64,000 bases of DNA from Alentia gelatinosa (GCA_950022655.1 OX465581.1:105693125-105757124); one strand, 5' to 3'; numbered from the stretch's first letter, positions 45,871-57,395 are shown. Notes: generated by a model not told the origin, from the sequence alone. Numbers and translations: made by a program.

Positions 45871-48040
45871 GTTAGTGTGGGGGTGGGGATGGGGTGTTTG
45901 GGTGGGAGGGGAAGTATATGCGAGAAGGTCAGGGGAGGACGAGCACTAGGGACTGCCAGGATATGAGAAATAGGCGCTGCTCATGTCCGATGGCAAACAA
46001 GGCCGCCCCCAGCGGACATTGCGCGAGTTACCCTCTGCAGTCACATTGGCGGCTGGTGCTTGGCCTGATTATAGCTGGGAACAGAGAACAATTGGACATG
46101 CCCACGCTTGCCAACGGCCGGCGGGTAAGGGTGCTCTCCTATCCACTGTAGTTATCTCATACATACAATACCACTTGTTTGGGAATTCCACCCTCCACAG
46201 CCACATATATATAGGCAGCATTTCCACCTCTCTCTTCCTCTTTGTCAAGAGAATACCCTATGCATATATATTAATGTTCGCATGTAGGCAGGCTTACACC
46301 GTACGCTTTTGGCCATTGAAATCAGTATCATTCCTCGTTTATATGGTCTGAGTGAGGTATTACCCATAGCCACCTGTGTTTCCAGCGAATATCACAAGCA
46401 ATCGTTTAAATTCCTAGAATGTAAAATATGAGGTAGCCAAGAGTCATTAAGCTGGTCTGAATAACAAATAACCTAAAGTGTTTCCCAAAAACCTATAGCT
46501 AGACGGGGTAGCGATCGTATAGATATTGCAAAGAACCACCAAAAAACCCTGCTCTCTACAGGGCCTGAGCAACTAAGCGATACGGACATATGTAACGTTC
46601 ATCTGTGTTTCTCGTGATCCATAATAAGATTTTTTTTCTGTCGCTCTGGTTTATTGGTGGTCTGCATCGATGGCTATCAGCTGCAGCTATCATCAGACAT
46701 CTCACGTGTAGTTCGAGCTGCCAACAAACACATCTCCATAACCGCCTTCTTGGCGTGATCTACCGTCGCCATCAGGGGCCCACGGACCACGGGACATTCA
46801 TTAATGTATTGACGTGTAGGTTATTAGCCTGCGTCAATCGCTGTGTGCCGTGCAGGTTGCCCGCTGTTTGGCTTATCGATCCTTATATATCCGCCCACCA
46901 CCCATGTCATAAGACATGAACACGCAGTACTCGGGTAAATACACGTTTTGTCGAGCGAATCATGTGAACCACCGTGTTGCCCCTGGTGGATTCCTTTTGT
47001 TTCTCATATATCCCTTCAGGCTCCTCTTTCTCTATGTAAAGACCCCCCCCCCCCCTTCCCTCTATGGCTTTGTTTGTACCGTTGTGTGTACAAATCACAC
47101 CTGCATGTAATGATGATTTAACCAAACAGTAGAGCGTCAATATTGTCAATATCTTTGATGGCAGTAAGGATATAAACTATAGATATGGTACATGGAAAGT
47201 GAGAGCTTCGCCCTCTGTAGTGCAGGGTATGGGTGAGGAAATAATATTTGAGCCTCAAGTCGGCAAGGACAACAGTTGCACTTGTATATTGAATTTCCAA
47301 AGGGCTATGTCTGCGCCATATTTCAGTGATATAAGAACTATGTTTTCCCTCACTGTGCTAGCAAGCATAAGATGTTTACCAAAAGACGCCTTTTCATCAA
47401 TCATCCGAACCACTTGTCTGTGGAATATGCTTACATTACTCAAGAGCACGTATACACCATCTGCTCCAGAACTACAAATCCTCATGCAGCCATACCATAA
47501 TATCCTCCTGCCTTAGCCTGCCGTACAATAGAGATGATATTGGATGCATACATCATTCATAAAGGTTACGTCTTTCACAGGCTGGCTTGGTAAGAATAGA
47601 TACTTGAAGACGACATTCCCTCCTCACACGCCTATAGACCGAACATCCGGGGCGTGCCAAAGTTCCAAAGTGGCTCTCAGCCCCGTTGTGCCCATGCGCA
47701 GCAGCGCACTTTTGGCTAATTTCCGGTGTTTTGTTTGGTGATGACGGCATGAGTGCAGAGAAAGAAAGAGTGAGAACGGAGAGGGCCAAATAGAGTGAGG
47801 CAAAATATCTCTGACATTCTTACCACAGGACACTTCAATGGAATTGGATATTAATCAATCAAGATCTTACTAATTACGTCCACACTGATAGAGCTACGAG
47901 GAAATTGAAATGAACACAATCTGTCTTTTTTTGTCTGTTTCCTCCCGCCACGATTTCTCTTCTTCCCAAATCCCTGTAGAATATAAAAAGTAAAAAAATG
48001 TATCAATATATTCATCCTCGGAGTATGAGAAGATAATTAC
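45871..48040. other. No further exon recognised
   Basis: Downstream of the donor at 45871 the DNA is G-rich to 45.95 kb, then mixed and AT-rich. A C13 run lies at 47043-47055. Frames at 47.1-47.5 kb are open on both strands without recognisable motifs. Confidence 0.35.
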
Positions 48041-48246
48041 CTGTTGCACGTTTAATGGTATTTTATAAAGTAAGTGAAGGAAGAGTGACTTGTCCCTTTT
48101 CGAAATGTTTTTGAACTTCCTAATAAGTGAGCTAAGAAGAAACACATGTTCGTCCTCAATGTGAATGTTTTCCTGTTGTATAGCTGCACCGGCCTCCGAC
48201 CACTTTCCAAGAAACCTCTTCATAATTGGTCTACTTGCAACAACCG
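48041..48246 (-). CDS. Internal exon with BESS-like motif
   Basis: On the minus strand an excellent acceptor (GAGTTTTTTCACAG) precedes 48246, and a donor CAACAG|GTAATT follows 48041. The 206-bp exon reads VVASRPIMKRFLGKWSEAG, then DEHVFLLSSLIRKFKNISKR and DKSLFLHLLYKIPLNVQQ. The DxxFLLSxLxxFKxIxxxxKxxFxxxLxxI pattern fits the BESS motif. That motif forms the C-terminal protein-interaction part of MADF-BESS DNA-binding proteins and of some PIF/Harbinger-type accessory proteins. The MADF domain would lie in upstream exons at higher coordinates, which I did not find. The exon ends in phase 0. It could be a host gene or a domesticated or decayed transposon gene. Confidence 0.45.
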
Positions 48247-49035
48247 CTGTGAAAAAACTCAAGTGAGGTGGCATTTTCGCAACACAGGTTAAATGGAGGT
48301 GCAGGCAATTAGGGCTCGTTGTGACAGTAATGACTGCGGCCTCGTGGTGGCGGATAGGTCAACAGGTAGCGTTCAGCCTCCGCGATGCAGGACGCTGTCA
48401 ATGTGTCATGCTGTCAACCCGGGTTACCCCTATCCACAGTGACCCGCTGTCAGTGCCTATTGCCCTACAGTAATGTGTTGGCAGCAGTATGGCCAGACAG
48501 TTCTTAAATAGTTGTTATAAATCAGATGAAAAAGTGTAGTCGTGTATCCCTCCTCCGAATATAGACTCATACTACTTCAGCACTGAAATTCCATACCTTG
48601 TACTCCATCAGTCTGCGCAGGGACACTTTTCTTTACTCCAGAATTATCTATACGTTTGAATATATTTCTGGTGGAGGATACTCGCTCTAACCTTCTGGGG
48701 TGCATAATCTGGAAGCAGTGGTCTTGTCCAGATAAGCCCGATGTATGCCCTGCAGGCATATCGACCTCAGATAGTCACCCGAACGAAGCCCCGACTGCTA
48801 TATGACGGCCGTTGGTGTCTAATGGCCACGGGCCAAGCTTTTCATCTGACCAGATTGTCTGGCGTAGATAAATCATACTGGGACTAGTCTCTCTACATGT
48901 TGGAGGTCTGGCTTGTGGAGAGAGTTCTGAAGTCAAAAGCAGTGTGGGGATTATAGAGAAGATAACGATTAACTAGTTTTCGGGATTTTAGTCGACATTT
49001 TTAACATTTATCTTCTTTTTTTATTTGCTCTTAGT
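48247..49035. other. Mixed DNA, no gene seen
   Basis: 48.33-48.47 kb is GC-rich with palindromic words (GTCAACCCGGGTTACC) and a tRNA-like look, but no A/B-box pair was found. Confidence 0.35.
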
Positions 49036-49431
49036 TTAACCAACAATACCAAATAAATCACGTGGTCTTATTTCATAAATAGAAGCAGTCGTTTCTAGCC
49101 ATTTCATTTCAATTGGACAAACTCTATATGTTTGAGATAATAACTTCAACAGGTCAGGAACTACATTACGCTCTCGTAACGCAACAGATGGCTGTTTACT
49201 AAGCTCGTCTGCTGTGGTACCATCATTTTGTGGCTTCGTGCTCCGGGGCCTCATGCTTGAACCCGCTGCGGTCCCTGTGTACGGGTGTAGCTGAGATAAC
49301 AACGCCCTGGAGACTATGGCGAGATGCCGGGTTTTTTCCTCTCCCCTCACTCTCCGTCCTGCGGGCCTGGCTTCCTGTAGATACTTCCTCCTGCGCCAGT
49401 TTGCTGAGTGCTGCCAGCCTCTAACAAACAT
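49036..49431 (-). CDS. Probable 3'-terminal coding region with polyA signal
   Basis: On the minus strand a frame of up to 131 codons ends LFGIVG-stop at 49036. ACTAAGAGCAAATAAAAAAAG follows, containing AATAAA 14 bases after the stop. The last 72 codons, from MRPRSTKPQNDGTTADELSK at 49254, are the most protein-like. They include RERNVVPDLLKLLSQTYRV and PIEMKWLETTASIYEIRPRD, a Leu-rich helical pair. The upstream half is GC-rich and Arg-rich and may instead be 5' UTR or intron. A compact ORF with a polyA signal and no clear introns also suits a retrocopy or the last ORF of a transposon. No family is recognised. Confidence 0.4.
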   Translation of the reverse strand: MFVRGWQHSANWRRRKYLQEARPAGRRVRGEEKTRHLAIVSRALLSQLHPYTGTAAGSSMRPRSTKPQNDGTTADELSKQPSVALRERNVVPDLLKLLSQTYRVCPIEMKWLETTASIYEIRPRDLFGIVG

Positions 49432-49579
49432 GGCGTCTTTGCGAGCCGTTTCTGTAAATCAGCTAGCGCGGGTAGCCGTTCTCCCTTTGATATTACTTAC
49501 AGATGTCCTAGTCATAATTAGTAAACAATCCCTTATAAAAGAAGAAAATCCAGAATGTGTCACTATGATCAATAGATGA
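49430..49579 (+). CDS. Possible N-terminus opposite the minus-strand ORF
   Basis: AACAAACATGGCGTCTTTGC gives a strong start context. The frame MASLRAVSVNQLARVAVLPL continues for 49 codons to 49579. The early Arg/Ser/Val/Leu, acid-free character would suit a mitochondrial targeting sequence. It starts within two bases of the first codon of the minus-strand frame, so at least one of the two is likely a shadow. No donor was identified. Confidence 0.25.
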   Translation: MASLRAVSVNQLARVAVLPLILLTDVLVIISKQSLIKEENPECVTMINR

Positions 49580-50801
49580 ATGTTGATCATATTGATACCA
49601 ATACCTGGTCCCAAAGTACTTCTCTGCCCTTTTAACGTATGCTTGTCATAGCTACTATATAATAGAATAGGTCTGATTATAGCTCCAACTATGATCTATT
49701 GTGGAGGGTGTCATGGGTTAAAGGGTATCACTCTTGAACTCCTCTCTGGGTTACCAGTAGCCCAGTATTGTTGCATAAACGCTGTCCTACAATATATGTT
49801 GCTTGCAAATATCGAAGGCAAAGGCCACAGCGGGCAGTTGCTTTTCCGTCTCTCTTCCGCGACCCCTAACGGCCCTCGACAACAGCTTCGTATAAAGAAA
49901 CGGCCGCTGAGGGTACGGTGAGCGAGTGATGTAGGTTGCGTTGCAGCAGCAAGATGGCTCCACATGGAGCTGCCAGAAGCACCACCTCCCGCAAATCATA
50001 CTTATATTGCACCACAAATCATACACAGCACTTACACTCGGAGACCTGGCCTTAGACATAGAGCCTCTTTTTCTATAGAGCCTTGGTGCTGGAAATACCT
50101 GCCGCCAGAAAATAATCCACCAAGACGAGGGCAAACTCTCTAGAACGGCTTACACATAGCCCGCTGTCATATAGCTCCAGGCCATACAGGCCAGGATTGG
50201 TCCAAGGAATTTCATTTTGCGGTCTTTTATATCTAGAAATGAGTCCCACTACATCACGTCCCATTCTTTGATTTTCTTAAATTTCTTGCAGGTGCAAGGT
50301 TGTGTAGCTTAGGGGGGAACGTCAACGATTGTAAATCTTTCCATGCGGATATTTATTCGTCTCATTATTTCTGAATATCAGCTGGTCATACACACGATTA
50401 CTTTTAGCTAAAGAAATGCATAACAATATATATGATAAATATAAAATTGCCCGATGATCCCAGGTAGGAGTGGCATTCCAGTCATGATGTTCGTACTTCT
50501 TATATCTGGTATTTTAGCTAATTTCTAATTCGCCATTAGGTATTAGATTCATTGTTTATTTTTTTGAAATGATATACATGTACCTGCAATCAATATGTTG
50601 CCCTTGTTGTCTTAATACATCCATGAATGATCACTGGCTGTGTTAGAGTATCAGCAGCAAGACGATGTTGCAGTCGGCATGTTTGCACAGGCGGCTGCCC
50701 TTCAGGGATAGAAGCCGTCATCTCACAGAAGCCATTCCAATCCGTCCTCCACCCGTCTGCGCAGTTGTGGCTTCCGGTGGATCGACCCCGGCGGCACCAG
50801 C
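49580..50801. other. No gene supported
   Basis: Open frames on both strands at 49.69-50.13 kb have no recognisable motifs. AGCAAGATGGCTCC (YY1-like) lies near 49947. From 50.26 to 50.65 kb the DNA is AT-rich. Confidence 0.3.
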
Positions 50802-50878
50802 AGTAAGCAGAATACTGATTGGTTCAGACTGGATGCAGTAGTAAGCAAAATGCTGATTGGTTCAGAAGCTGGATGGAC
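50802..50878. promoter_or_regulatory. 38-bp tandem duplication carrying two inverted CCAAT boxes
   Basis: AGTAAGCAGAATACTGATTG at 50802 and AGTAAGCAAAATGCTGATTG at 50840 start two units, each continuing GTTCAGA..CTGGATG. Each has one ATTGG (50818-50822 and 50856-50860), 38 bp apart. CCAAT boxes with this order of spacing bind NF-Y in many animal promoters. A CpG-rich patch (GGACGCGGCGCTCCACGGCG) follows. The duplication is certain; the regulatory role is inferred. Confidence 0.4.
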
Positions 50879-53800
50879 GCGGCGCTCCACGGCGCCGAGA
50901 TCTGAAACGTGTTTGGTCGCCGACACAAGATTACATTTCGTTTGGAATGAAAAGAATGCACTGCACTCCCTCCAAATCGTCTTGGGCTAGGCTTTGGTAA
51001 TATTTTCTCCTCAGAAGTGTTTTCGGTTTCCAAAGGGAAGGACTGTTGTCTTGTTCTTTGCCCTTCGTGTCAGACAACTAACTGAGTCTGCAGAAGCCAG
51101 CTCATCGGCAGAGGGGGCTCCGACGCGCTCTGCTTTGATCTAGGACTCGTATTATGCTATTTGCCCCGAGGATCAATACCTGATTTGGTTACAATATTGT
51201 CCTCACATTATGGGTATTTGTATAATAACAAGCTGAGTGGCGCCACCCCATCCCTTCGCGTCGGCACAACCACTGCTACCGAACAGCCCCCGGGGAAGAC
51301 AAACAATCACATCTCATATATCCTGCAAACTACCATGTGACCAAATTAAAGCAGCATATCATGTAACATCAGAGTAACCAGCACGCTTCCCCTCCCATAG
51401 GACACATAATTATCGCCCCATTTTCAGGGAATGAGAGAACAGCAGGCAAGAAATGGCGTGTGCCGGACGGTAATAGGAAAACATATCCTGTCCAATATGG
51501 CTGCCGCAGATCGCTGTGAATGTCGTCTGCGACAGAATAAATGCCACTAATGGTGGTGCCCCTTAGCGATAGTAACAGAGGACTCCAGAAGTCCTCATAT
51601 GCAAGCGCTGCCATGAGTTCTGACAGTACTCCTGATTGTAGTCCATATTTGTGATTTCAATCAAGAGAATATTACATAACACACTATTTCGAGAACCCAG
51701 ATATCCAGACGTTTGGGTGTTCTGTTTATTTCAATCGTTGGCGCCCATCGAAGTCCAGCGACAATATATTGGAAATACAGCATTATAGGCATAACACAAA
51801 ATACCGTAAACCACTACCGTCCGGCCAGACATACACTCTCCTAACATAGAGAGGCCTTTGTTCTCTATCAAGACAGCTGATGTTTACTCGGAACTCTTCT
51901 TTGACTTACTGATAGGCTGAGACCCAAACACTGACAGCCCCACTTCTATTTCACACCTATACCTTGACCAATAAGATGATGGCTGAATTGCGTTCATGAA
52001 TATCCGACTTTACTGAAAGTAGTCATGGAGAGTGTGCCGAGCTGCTCACTGTTTCTGGCTCTGTCGCGAGCGGCTGAAAGAATCCCGCCTGCATTGACTA
52101 AATATGGTCATCCGGGAGACGCGGGCAGGCGCAGGGATCAGACGGCATTCATACCGTGAAGTAATGAGCGGGGCGCCTGCCCGCCGTGTCGCCCGCCCGT
52201 CTCGTTATGTCCACCTTCCGCTCTCCTAATTACCACCACGGCCGCAGGTCCTTCATTTCCTGGCTCGGCTAGCAGCCGGCGCATATTGCCAGCTATTTTC
52301 AGCCGAACAGGTAACTTCGACCATTTCTAATGTTCCCTTCGGTGGATTCTGTAATAAAGATGGAGCGAGGTCCTTCTAATCAATCACATGGACCCATGCT
52401 CGTTAGCTGGTAATCCTTCTCCCTGTGTGTTGGATTTCTAAGGATCCTCGATGTACGCAAAAGCATTGAAGCTAAGTATTTCCCGTCCTGTATAAGGTGC
52501 CCTTTCGTGGAGGTTGGTGAGTGAAGGTTTATATGTACGATTCGTACGCATAAATCCTCCCTGATGTCCTGAAATATCCCAATGGTCTTTGTAGCGAACG
52601 TATCTTAGTGATTAACACACCGGTTGTCTCATACGAGGTCTGTCGCAGTGCAAAACGTGAGATTACTTCATATTGCTACATATTAAGTGAATGTCTCATG
52701 ACTAGAGTAATCCGCGTGTAGGTAATGTCTCGAGGGAGGTTATCTGACAACCATAAAAATATATTATCATGCCGATGCCTACATCGCTGTCCCTATCACC
52801 CAGTAAACGGACCATACTTAGTTTAGCTCCTCCATTCTGCGAACCACCATCTTGCTTTTCACTCTGTGTGGAACGTGCCTCTCAAATCCCATGTCTTTTC
52901 ATTAACAGCAGCAAAGAACTTTAAGGTAGAGTCGAGGAGCACTGGGAGAATTCCCAGAGGGGGAACTGAGTGCCAGGATAGGGTCTTCTTTCCTTCACCT
53001 ACACACACGACCTTGCCTGCACCTGCTGGCAGCCCCGTCTCCGGGTCCTCCCTTGTTACCTGCGCGTCCGGTAATGGCCGCGCCTCCCCGGGGGACGGGG
53101 ACGACCTGATGGCTACTACAGGCCCGAGCTTCGCTTCCGTTTTGTTTCCGCGCGGCCGGCGCCGGCGGTGAGTAGGACAATGGGAGTCGGATCAATTCTC
53201 GACCCTACGCTCTCTCCGTCCACCCACAGGACATGCCGGGATGAGTAGACACAGGAGCGGGTGTGAATAGGACAGGTCTCCAGGGTCTTAGGAAATGTAA
53301 TAGGTGACCCGACGCTGTCTTACCCTTTGTCCCCACCACGTACGCACGCAGATATACATCTCCTTATCGTCTTTGCCTTGATGTTGCAGTAATATGGCCC
53401 TGAGAGACACTATACGATGCTGGTATAGACCAAGTAATTAACTTTTATTTAAGAGTTCGGGTCGCTAAGGTCTTTGTCTTATTCACTATATATAACGTCC
53501 CTGTTCTGGATCGATATGTGATGTATTATTCACTGGCTACGACATTTCACCTCTATTGTCATACTGCAGGATGGATCCTCCAGGTTTGATCCCTGTGTCC
53601 TACTCCCGACACATCATCCACAATGTCTCTCCGCTCCCCATCCATCTATTGTCATGTCGACCCATGGAAACAAAATGATAACAAGGACAAATGGGATGGT
53701 GTCAATCAATACACATTTCACTTAGTACTCTGTACCCTCGACCATTTTCCCTACATAGATTATACGCCGAGCCAACTTATATTATTTGATATCACTGGTA

Positions 53801-54683
53801 TAAACCGTCGAGACAATAGACGCACTAATATAACATGGCAAAAATCGAAATACAAAACATACAGATAGGCTAAACACAATATGTCGGTGATAAGAATAGA
53901 TAGTGACAGCATAGTGGTGGCTATGTATGTGTTTGGATTTAGAACGGGCAGGTAGGACAGAGAGCAGTCTGCGATGGTTCTATCCGTATCCGCATTCAGG
54001 ATAGCTACATGCGTGATAAGGCAGTAGAACAGGTATGCTGAGTTTTTCAATATACAACATGTATACATCGCAGAGTGTATGCACACAAGAACATGGACAA
54101 ATTTCACGATTGGTGAAGCCACAGCCGTCGAAAAGGCACCTAGTAGGGACAGAAAAACAGGGACGCTCCTTTATCGCAGTCATCCCATCCTGAACCCGCG
54201 TGAGTCTCATAGGCAGGCTGTGGAAAGGGAGGGGTCTCGTGTCCATTATATATACATGACCGGTCGTCACCTCCAATGCATCTCCTTGTCTCGCGGGCTC
54301 AGCTTTGGCGGCGCCCAATGACCAGCTTTGCCAGGCCATCACTTCCTGTCGGCACCAATCGGGCGGACAGGCAGTGGTAGCGGGTTTTGTTCTCCGGTCG
54401 CCCACCTGTCCTTCCCGCCCGCCATGCTGTCACCCCCGGAAGAGCGTGCCTCTGGCCCGATCGGCCCGGAACTGAGCTCGCCGCTGACCTTCTGGCGACC
54501 AACCGGTTCTGTCCGGCCGCTCCGGGGCTTGCCCTCCCACTGTCCTACCCACCACCTCAGGCTACCTCATCATCCCTACCCCCAAGGACCGGAGCTGTGC
54601 CAATATAGCCAGTCACCAGGGCAGAAAAACATCGCAATATCTAAAATGTCGACCTACTAGGTAAAATTCATTTTATAGGAATA
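50879..54683. other. No gene supported
   Basis: Mixed DNA with GC-richer parts at 52.04-52.3, 52.96-53.4 and 54.11-54.6 kb. A tRNA-Met-like fragment near 52600-52660 lacks a B box. Several open frames in the GC-rich parts are not coherent. Confidence 0.3.
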
Positions 54684-54947
54684 ATGGGAGGCAGGGAGGA
54701 GGCTTTGGATCCATATACCCTACAGCGTATGGAGAACTTGCGTAGGATTACATGCCTGATATCGCGTGTTCTCTTAGCCACCGTTCGGTCTGCAGACGTC
54801 AACGACCTCGTACACTCACTGCGCAGTGACCCAAAGGTCGCTGACCACCTCCCGGCCTGGAAGTGGCCGCAGGGGGTGTGTCTGAGAGAGTATATGTCCC
54901 CTACTCTTCTAGCCAACCCTAAGCGGCTTCCGCCTCTGGCATCGTAG
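54684..54947 (+). CDS. Candidate terminal exon, up to 87 codons
   Basis: The frame ends at a TAG (54945-54947) and reads LQRMENLRRITCLISRVLLA, then VNDLVHSLRSDPKVADHLPA and WKWPQGVCLREYMSPTLLA. The residue mix is balanced, with two predicted amphipathic helices and a Trp-rich turn. A moderate acceptor (CCATATACCCTACAG) would start the exon at 54726 in phase 0; the ORF itself opens at 54684. The antisense frame is Arg/Ser-rich and less convincing. No family is recognised and no polyA signal is evident just downstream. Confidence 0.35.
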   Translation: MGGREEALDPYTLQRMENLRRITCLISRVLLATVRSADVNDLVHSLRSDPKVADHLPAWKWPQGVCLREYMSPTLLANPKRLPPLAS

Positions 54948-55010
54948 GACCATTGCTCATATTACCTTATTCACACGCACACAAAAAGGACGTGGGCAGC
55001 TATTATAGAG

Positions 55011-55301
55011 GAAACCCATGAAAGTTTAGGGTCTGAGCTCGTATCCCATCGAGTTTGAATCACGTAGTAATTCACAAGGCGATGCCGCGTGAATTGCTAT
55101 GTGATTCAAATGAGATGGGATCGAGCTCTGACCCTAAACTTGAATGGGTTTCTGAATTTATCTCACCCTTAATATTGACTAATGGGCTAACATTTGTGAC
55201 ATTATTCCCCCATTGGATATTTTTCCTAAATATCTAATGGGTGTTAGATACGAGTTTCCAATGTTAAGTCTATGGAGAAAAAATATCTGGGGTGAGATAA
55301 T
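55011..55301 (+). mobile_element. Palindromic element, copy D (TTATCTCACCC variant)
   Basis: A 142-nt hairpin (55011-55152) has arms such as GAAACCCATGAAAGTTTAGG pairing with CTAAACTTGAATGGGTTTC over about 64 bp. The apex at 55071-55093 is TTCACAAGGCGATGCCGCG, then TGAA. It abuts the TIR unit 55156-55301, which begins TTATCTCACCC and ends GGGGTGAGATAA. The interior holds CCCATTGGATATTT/AAATATCTAATGGG and the signature ATGTTAAGTCTATGG. The termini changed in a matching way at both ends (CCTACC to CTCACC), so this is a distinct subfamily. Confidence 0.75.
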
Positions 55302-55592
55302 AGGGAGAACATGATGGAAATGACGGAGTTTTATATGAAATACTCCTCGGCATGAGAGAAGCAGAATATGACATATGTCTCTTGTCTCTTTGATATATAT
55401 CATGAAAATATATTATTCGTGAATCAGGACGCTCCTTGGTGTCATAGCATAATCCAGTTGCCAGTGAAAATACATATCATTAGCAATGCTCTGACAGCAT
55501 GCATTACTAAACGCTGTTCGTTTATAACGTCACACTCTACCCCTTCTCAGTTCAAAATTACAGCGAGTAATATTTCATCAACTTGAGATCCC
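55302..55592. other. AT-rich spacer
   Basis: Nothing recognised. Confidence 0.3.
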
Positions 55593-55997
55593 GTGACAGG
55601 GTATCATATCTGCCACAATAAAACTGAAACTCTCCGAAGTTTTCGTCACCTGCCCCCTCTTTGTCCGAATTGGTTGTGTTTTGATCTGTCTAAAACGAAC
55701 TTGTTTGACGTTCTAAATGCAGTCGTGGCCTCTGGCAGTGATATTTTTGAACAAGGCAGTAACCGTCATTTTAGTGGGCCACCAAAGATAGTGTATCAAG
55801 TACAAAAGCTAAAGTTCCTGGCATTATTTTTAGCACGTGCTGAGCCTTTTCGTGGGCATACAGATCTTTATCTAGGTATAGTAATTCAAAAAGCTCCCAC
55901 AAATGCCAGTCATTCTGGCTGCATTTATGACGTGGCCACTGGCTGGGAGCAGTGCTGGGCATGGTTGTTAGAGGGACCGTGCGTTACTTGCTATTGA
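55593..55997 (+). CDS. Uncertain 134-codon frame
   Basis: This is the longest low-bias frame in the AT-balanced part of the window. It contains CPNWLCFDLSKTNLFDVLNA and KIVYQVQKLKFLALFLARAE, and ends GWEQCWAWLLEGPCVTCY. Composition is natural, with many Cys and Trp. No splice sites, motif or family were recognised, and a minus-strand frame overlaps it, so chance remains likely. Confidence 0.25.
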   Translation: MTGYHICHNKTETLRSFRHLPPLCPNWLCFDLSKTNLFDVLNAVVASGSDIFEQGSNRHFSGPPKIVYQVQKLKFLALFLARAEPFRGHTDLYLGIVIQKAPTNASHSGCIYDVATGWEQCWAWLLEGPCVTCY

Positions 55998-56636
55998 CCT
56001 AATTAAGGCTACTAGTAGTGGGAGTGTGCTAAGAACCGCCGTAATTGACCAAATGATCGCCTACGGAGACTTGCATTGGTGTGCGTTGTTTTCGATACTT
56101 TTTAACCTTTATTAACATTTCTGATTAATCGCAGTCGTCCCATCTGATTAGGTGTGTATTCACATTCTCCGGGGAGGATTTTTAGCAGTTTGCTCTTATA
56201 CCAGAGTCTGAACAGGACCCCCTGTCGTAAATTTAGACCCGGCTGACAAAATGAAGCACGTTTCTTGTCATCTATAAGATCTTGGCTGCGAAAACTTACC
56301 ACTGGTGTTCGAGCTAATTCCGAAGAAACCACTTTCATGTCTGCCTTTTATTCTCTCTTAGTCTGTGACGCCATGACTCCGTCCATTTTTTCTTTGCCTG
56401 TCTGGAACATGGCTGAAAAATTGGAATCCTGAGTTTGTCTATGTTTCATTCTCTTTGTTTAGCTGACACTTCTCCATTTCCTTTTCTCCTCCTGCCCCTC
56501 CGGACCTACCCTCCTTTGCCCTCCCAGGTGCCACCTTCTTCTGCAGCAGTAGCTGCAGGGTGAAGAAGTGTTTGTCAGCAGTTTCTCCACGGCTCGCCCA
56601 CGGCGCAGAACGCATTCCAGGCACACCCACCGAGCT
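55998..56636. other. No gene supported
   Basis: A minus-strand 78-codon frame at 56102-56338 (KSKLLKILPGECEYTPNQMG) is mildly protein-like but lacks boundaries. Confidence 0.3.
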
Positions 56637-56696
56637 GAGCTGCTCAGACGCGAGCTGTTCAAAGGCAAGCTGCTCAGAGCTAAGCTGCTGCTTCTC
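56637..56696. repeat. Four 15-bp tandem units, in-frame pentapeptide
   Basis: Units GAGCTGCTCAGACGC, GAGCTGTTCAAAGGC, AAGCTGCTCAGAGCT and AAGCTGCTGCTTCTC lie head to tail. One plus frame reads ELLRRELFKGKLLRAKLLLL and a minus frame reads EQLSS/EQLAF/EQLAS. The period is an exact multiple of three, so selection as a coding repeat is possible. No surrounding gene is certain. Confidence 0.65.
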
Positions 56697-57395
56697 CCGG
56701 CCCTGGCCTTTCACAATACAACCTACCCCCCACCCCGTCCCACGTACAAATAACACACATCTTTCTGTACAAACACACACACGCCCACTTTCGTCATGCC
56801 TATACCGTACAGAGAAAGGTAAATAGTCGGTCCGTCTATACAGTCTCTCCCTGCCTGGCAGAACATCTCAAAACGCCACCCCCCACCTTGCCGGGCCCTC
56901 TTGCACCGTTGCCCGTCAACGGCACGTTGCATACCCTGCGTCGAGACGGAGATGACGCCAGGGCTGCCGAGCATTGTCGCATCCCTTCCTGAAACCCGTA
57001 GGCGTGCTGAGAAGCTTCTAATTATCCCTCCATGGACGTTGGATAATATTTAAAGATGAATCTAAATCAGTTTCTTTAACGGGTTTAGTATATTTCGTTT
57101 GAATGAATTGGTGGTTCATTACCATTTCAAACACATGTTGATAGTCGAAATAGTGTCGACTTAACTATATATTTTGACCAGGGGCTAGTTGTGCATTCCC
57201 CATACTCAGTTCCCGATGTGATAAATATTATGCCTGAATTCGAAGGCTTAAATGCCCTTCGTTAATGATGATGATGCATTCAATCTAAAAACGCAGACAC
57301 AAAATAATGGCTTTCCAGCCTCTTGGCGCTCTGGGGTTAATTTCTATCTGAGTGACATGCCCTCACGCCCGCCCACGCGCTCTGGCCTTTGGTAG
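56697..57395. other. No gene seen
   Basis: C-rich then AT-rich; no exon recognised before the acceptor-like CTCTGGCCTTTGGTAG at 57395. Confidence 0.3.

Noticed and set aside
52596..52665. tRNA-Met-like fragment (TAGTGATTAACAC ... TCTCATAC)
   Set aside because: No B box follows and the stems cannot be drawn. At most it is an old SINE fragment.
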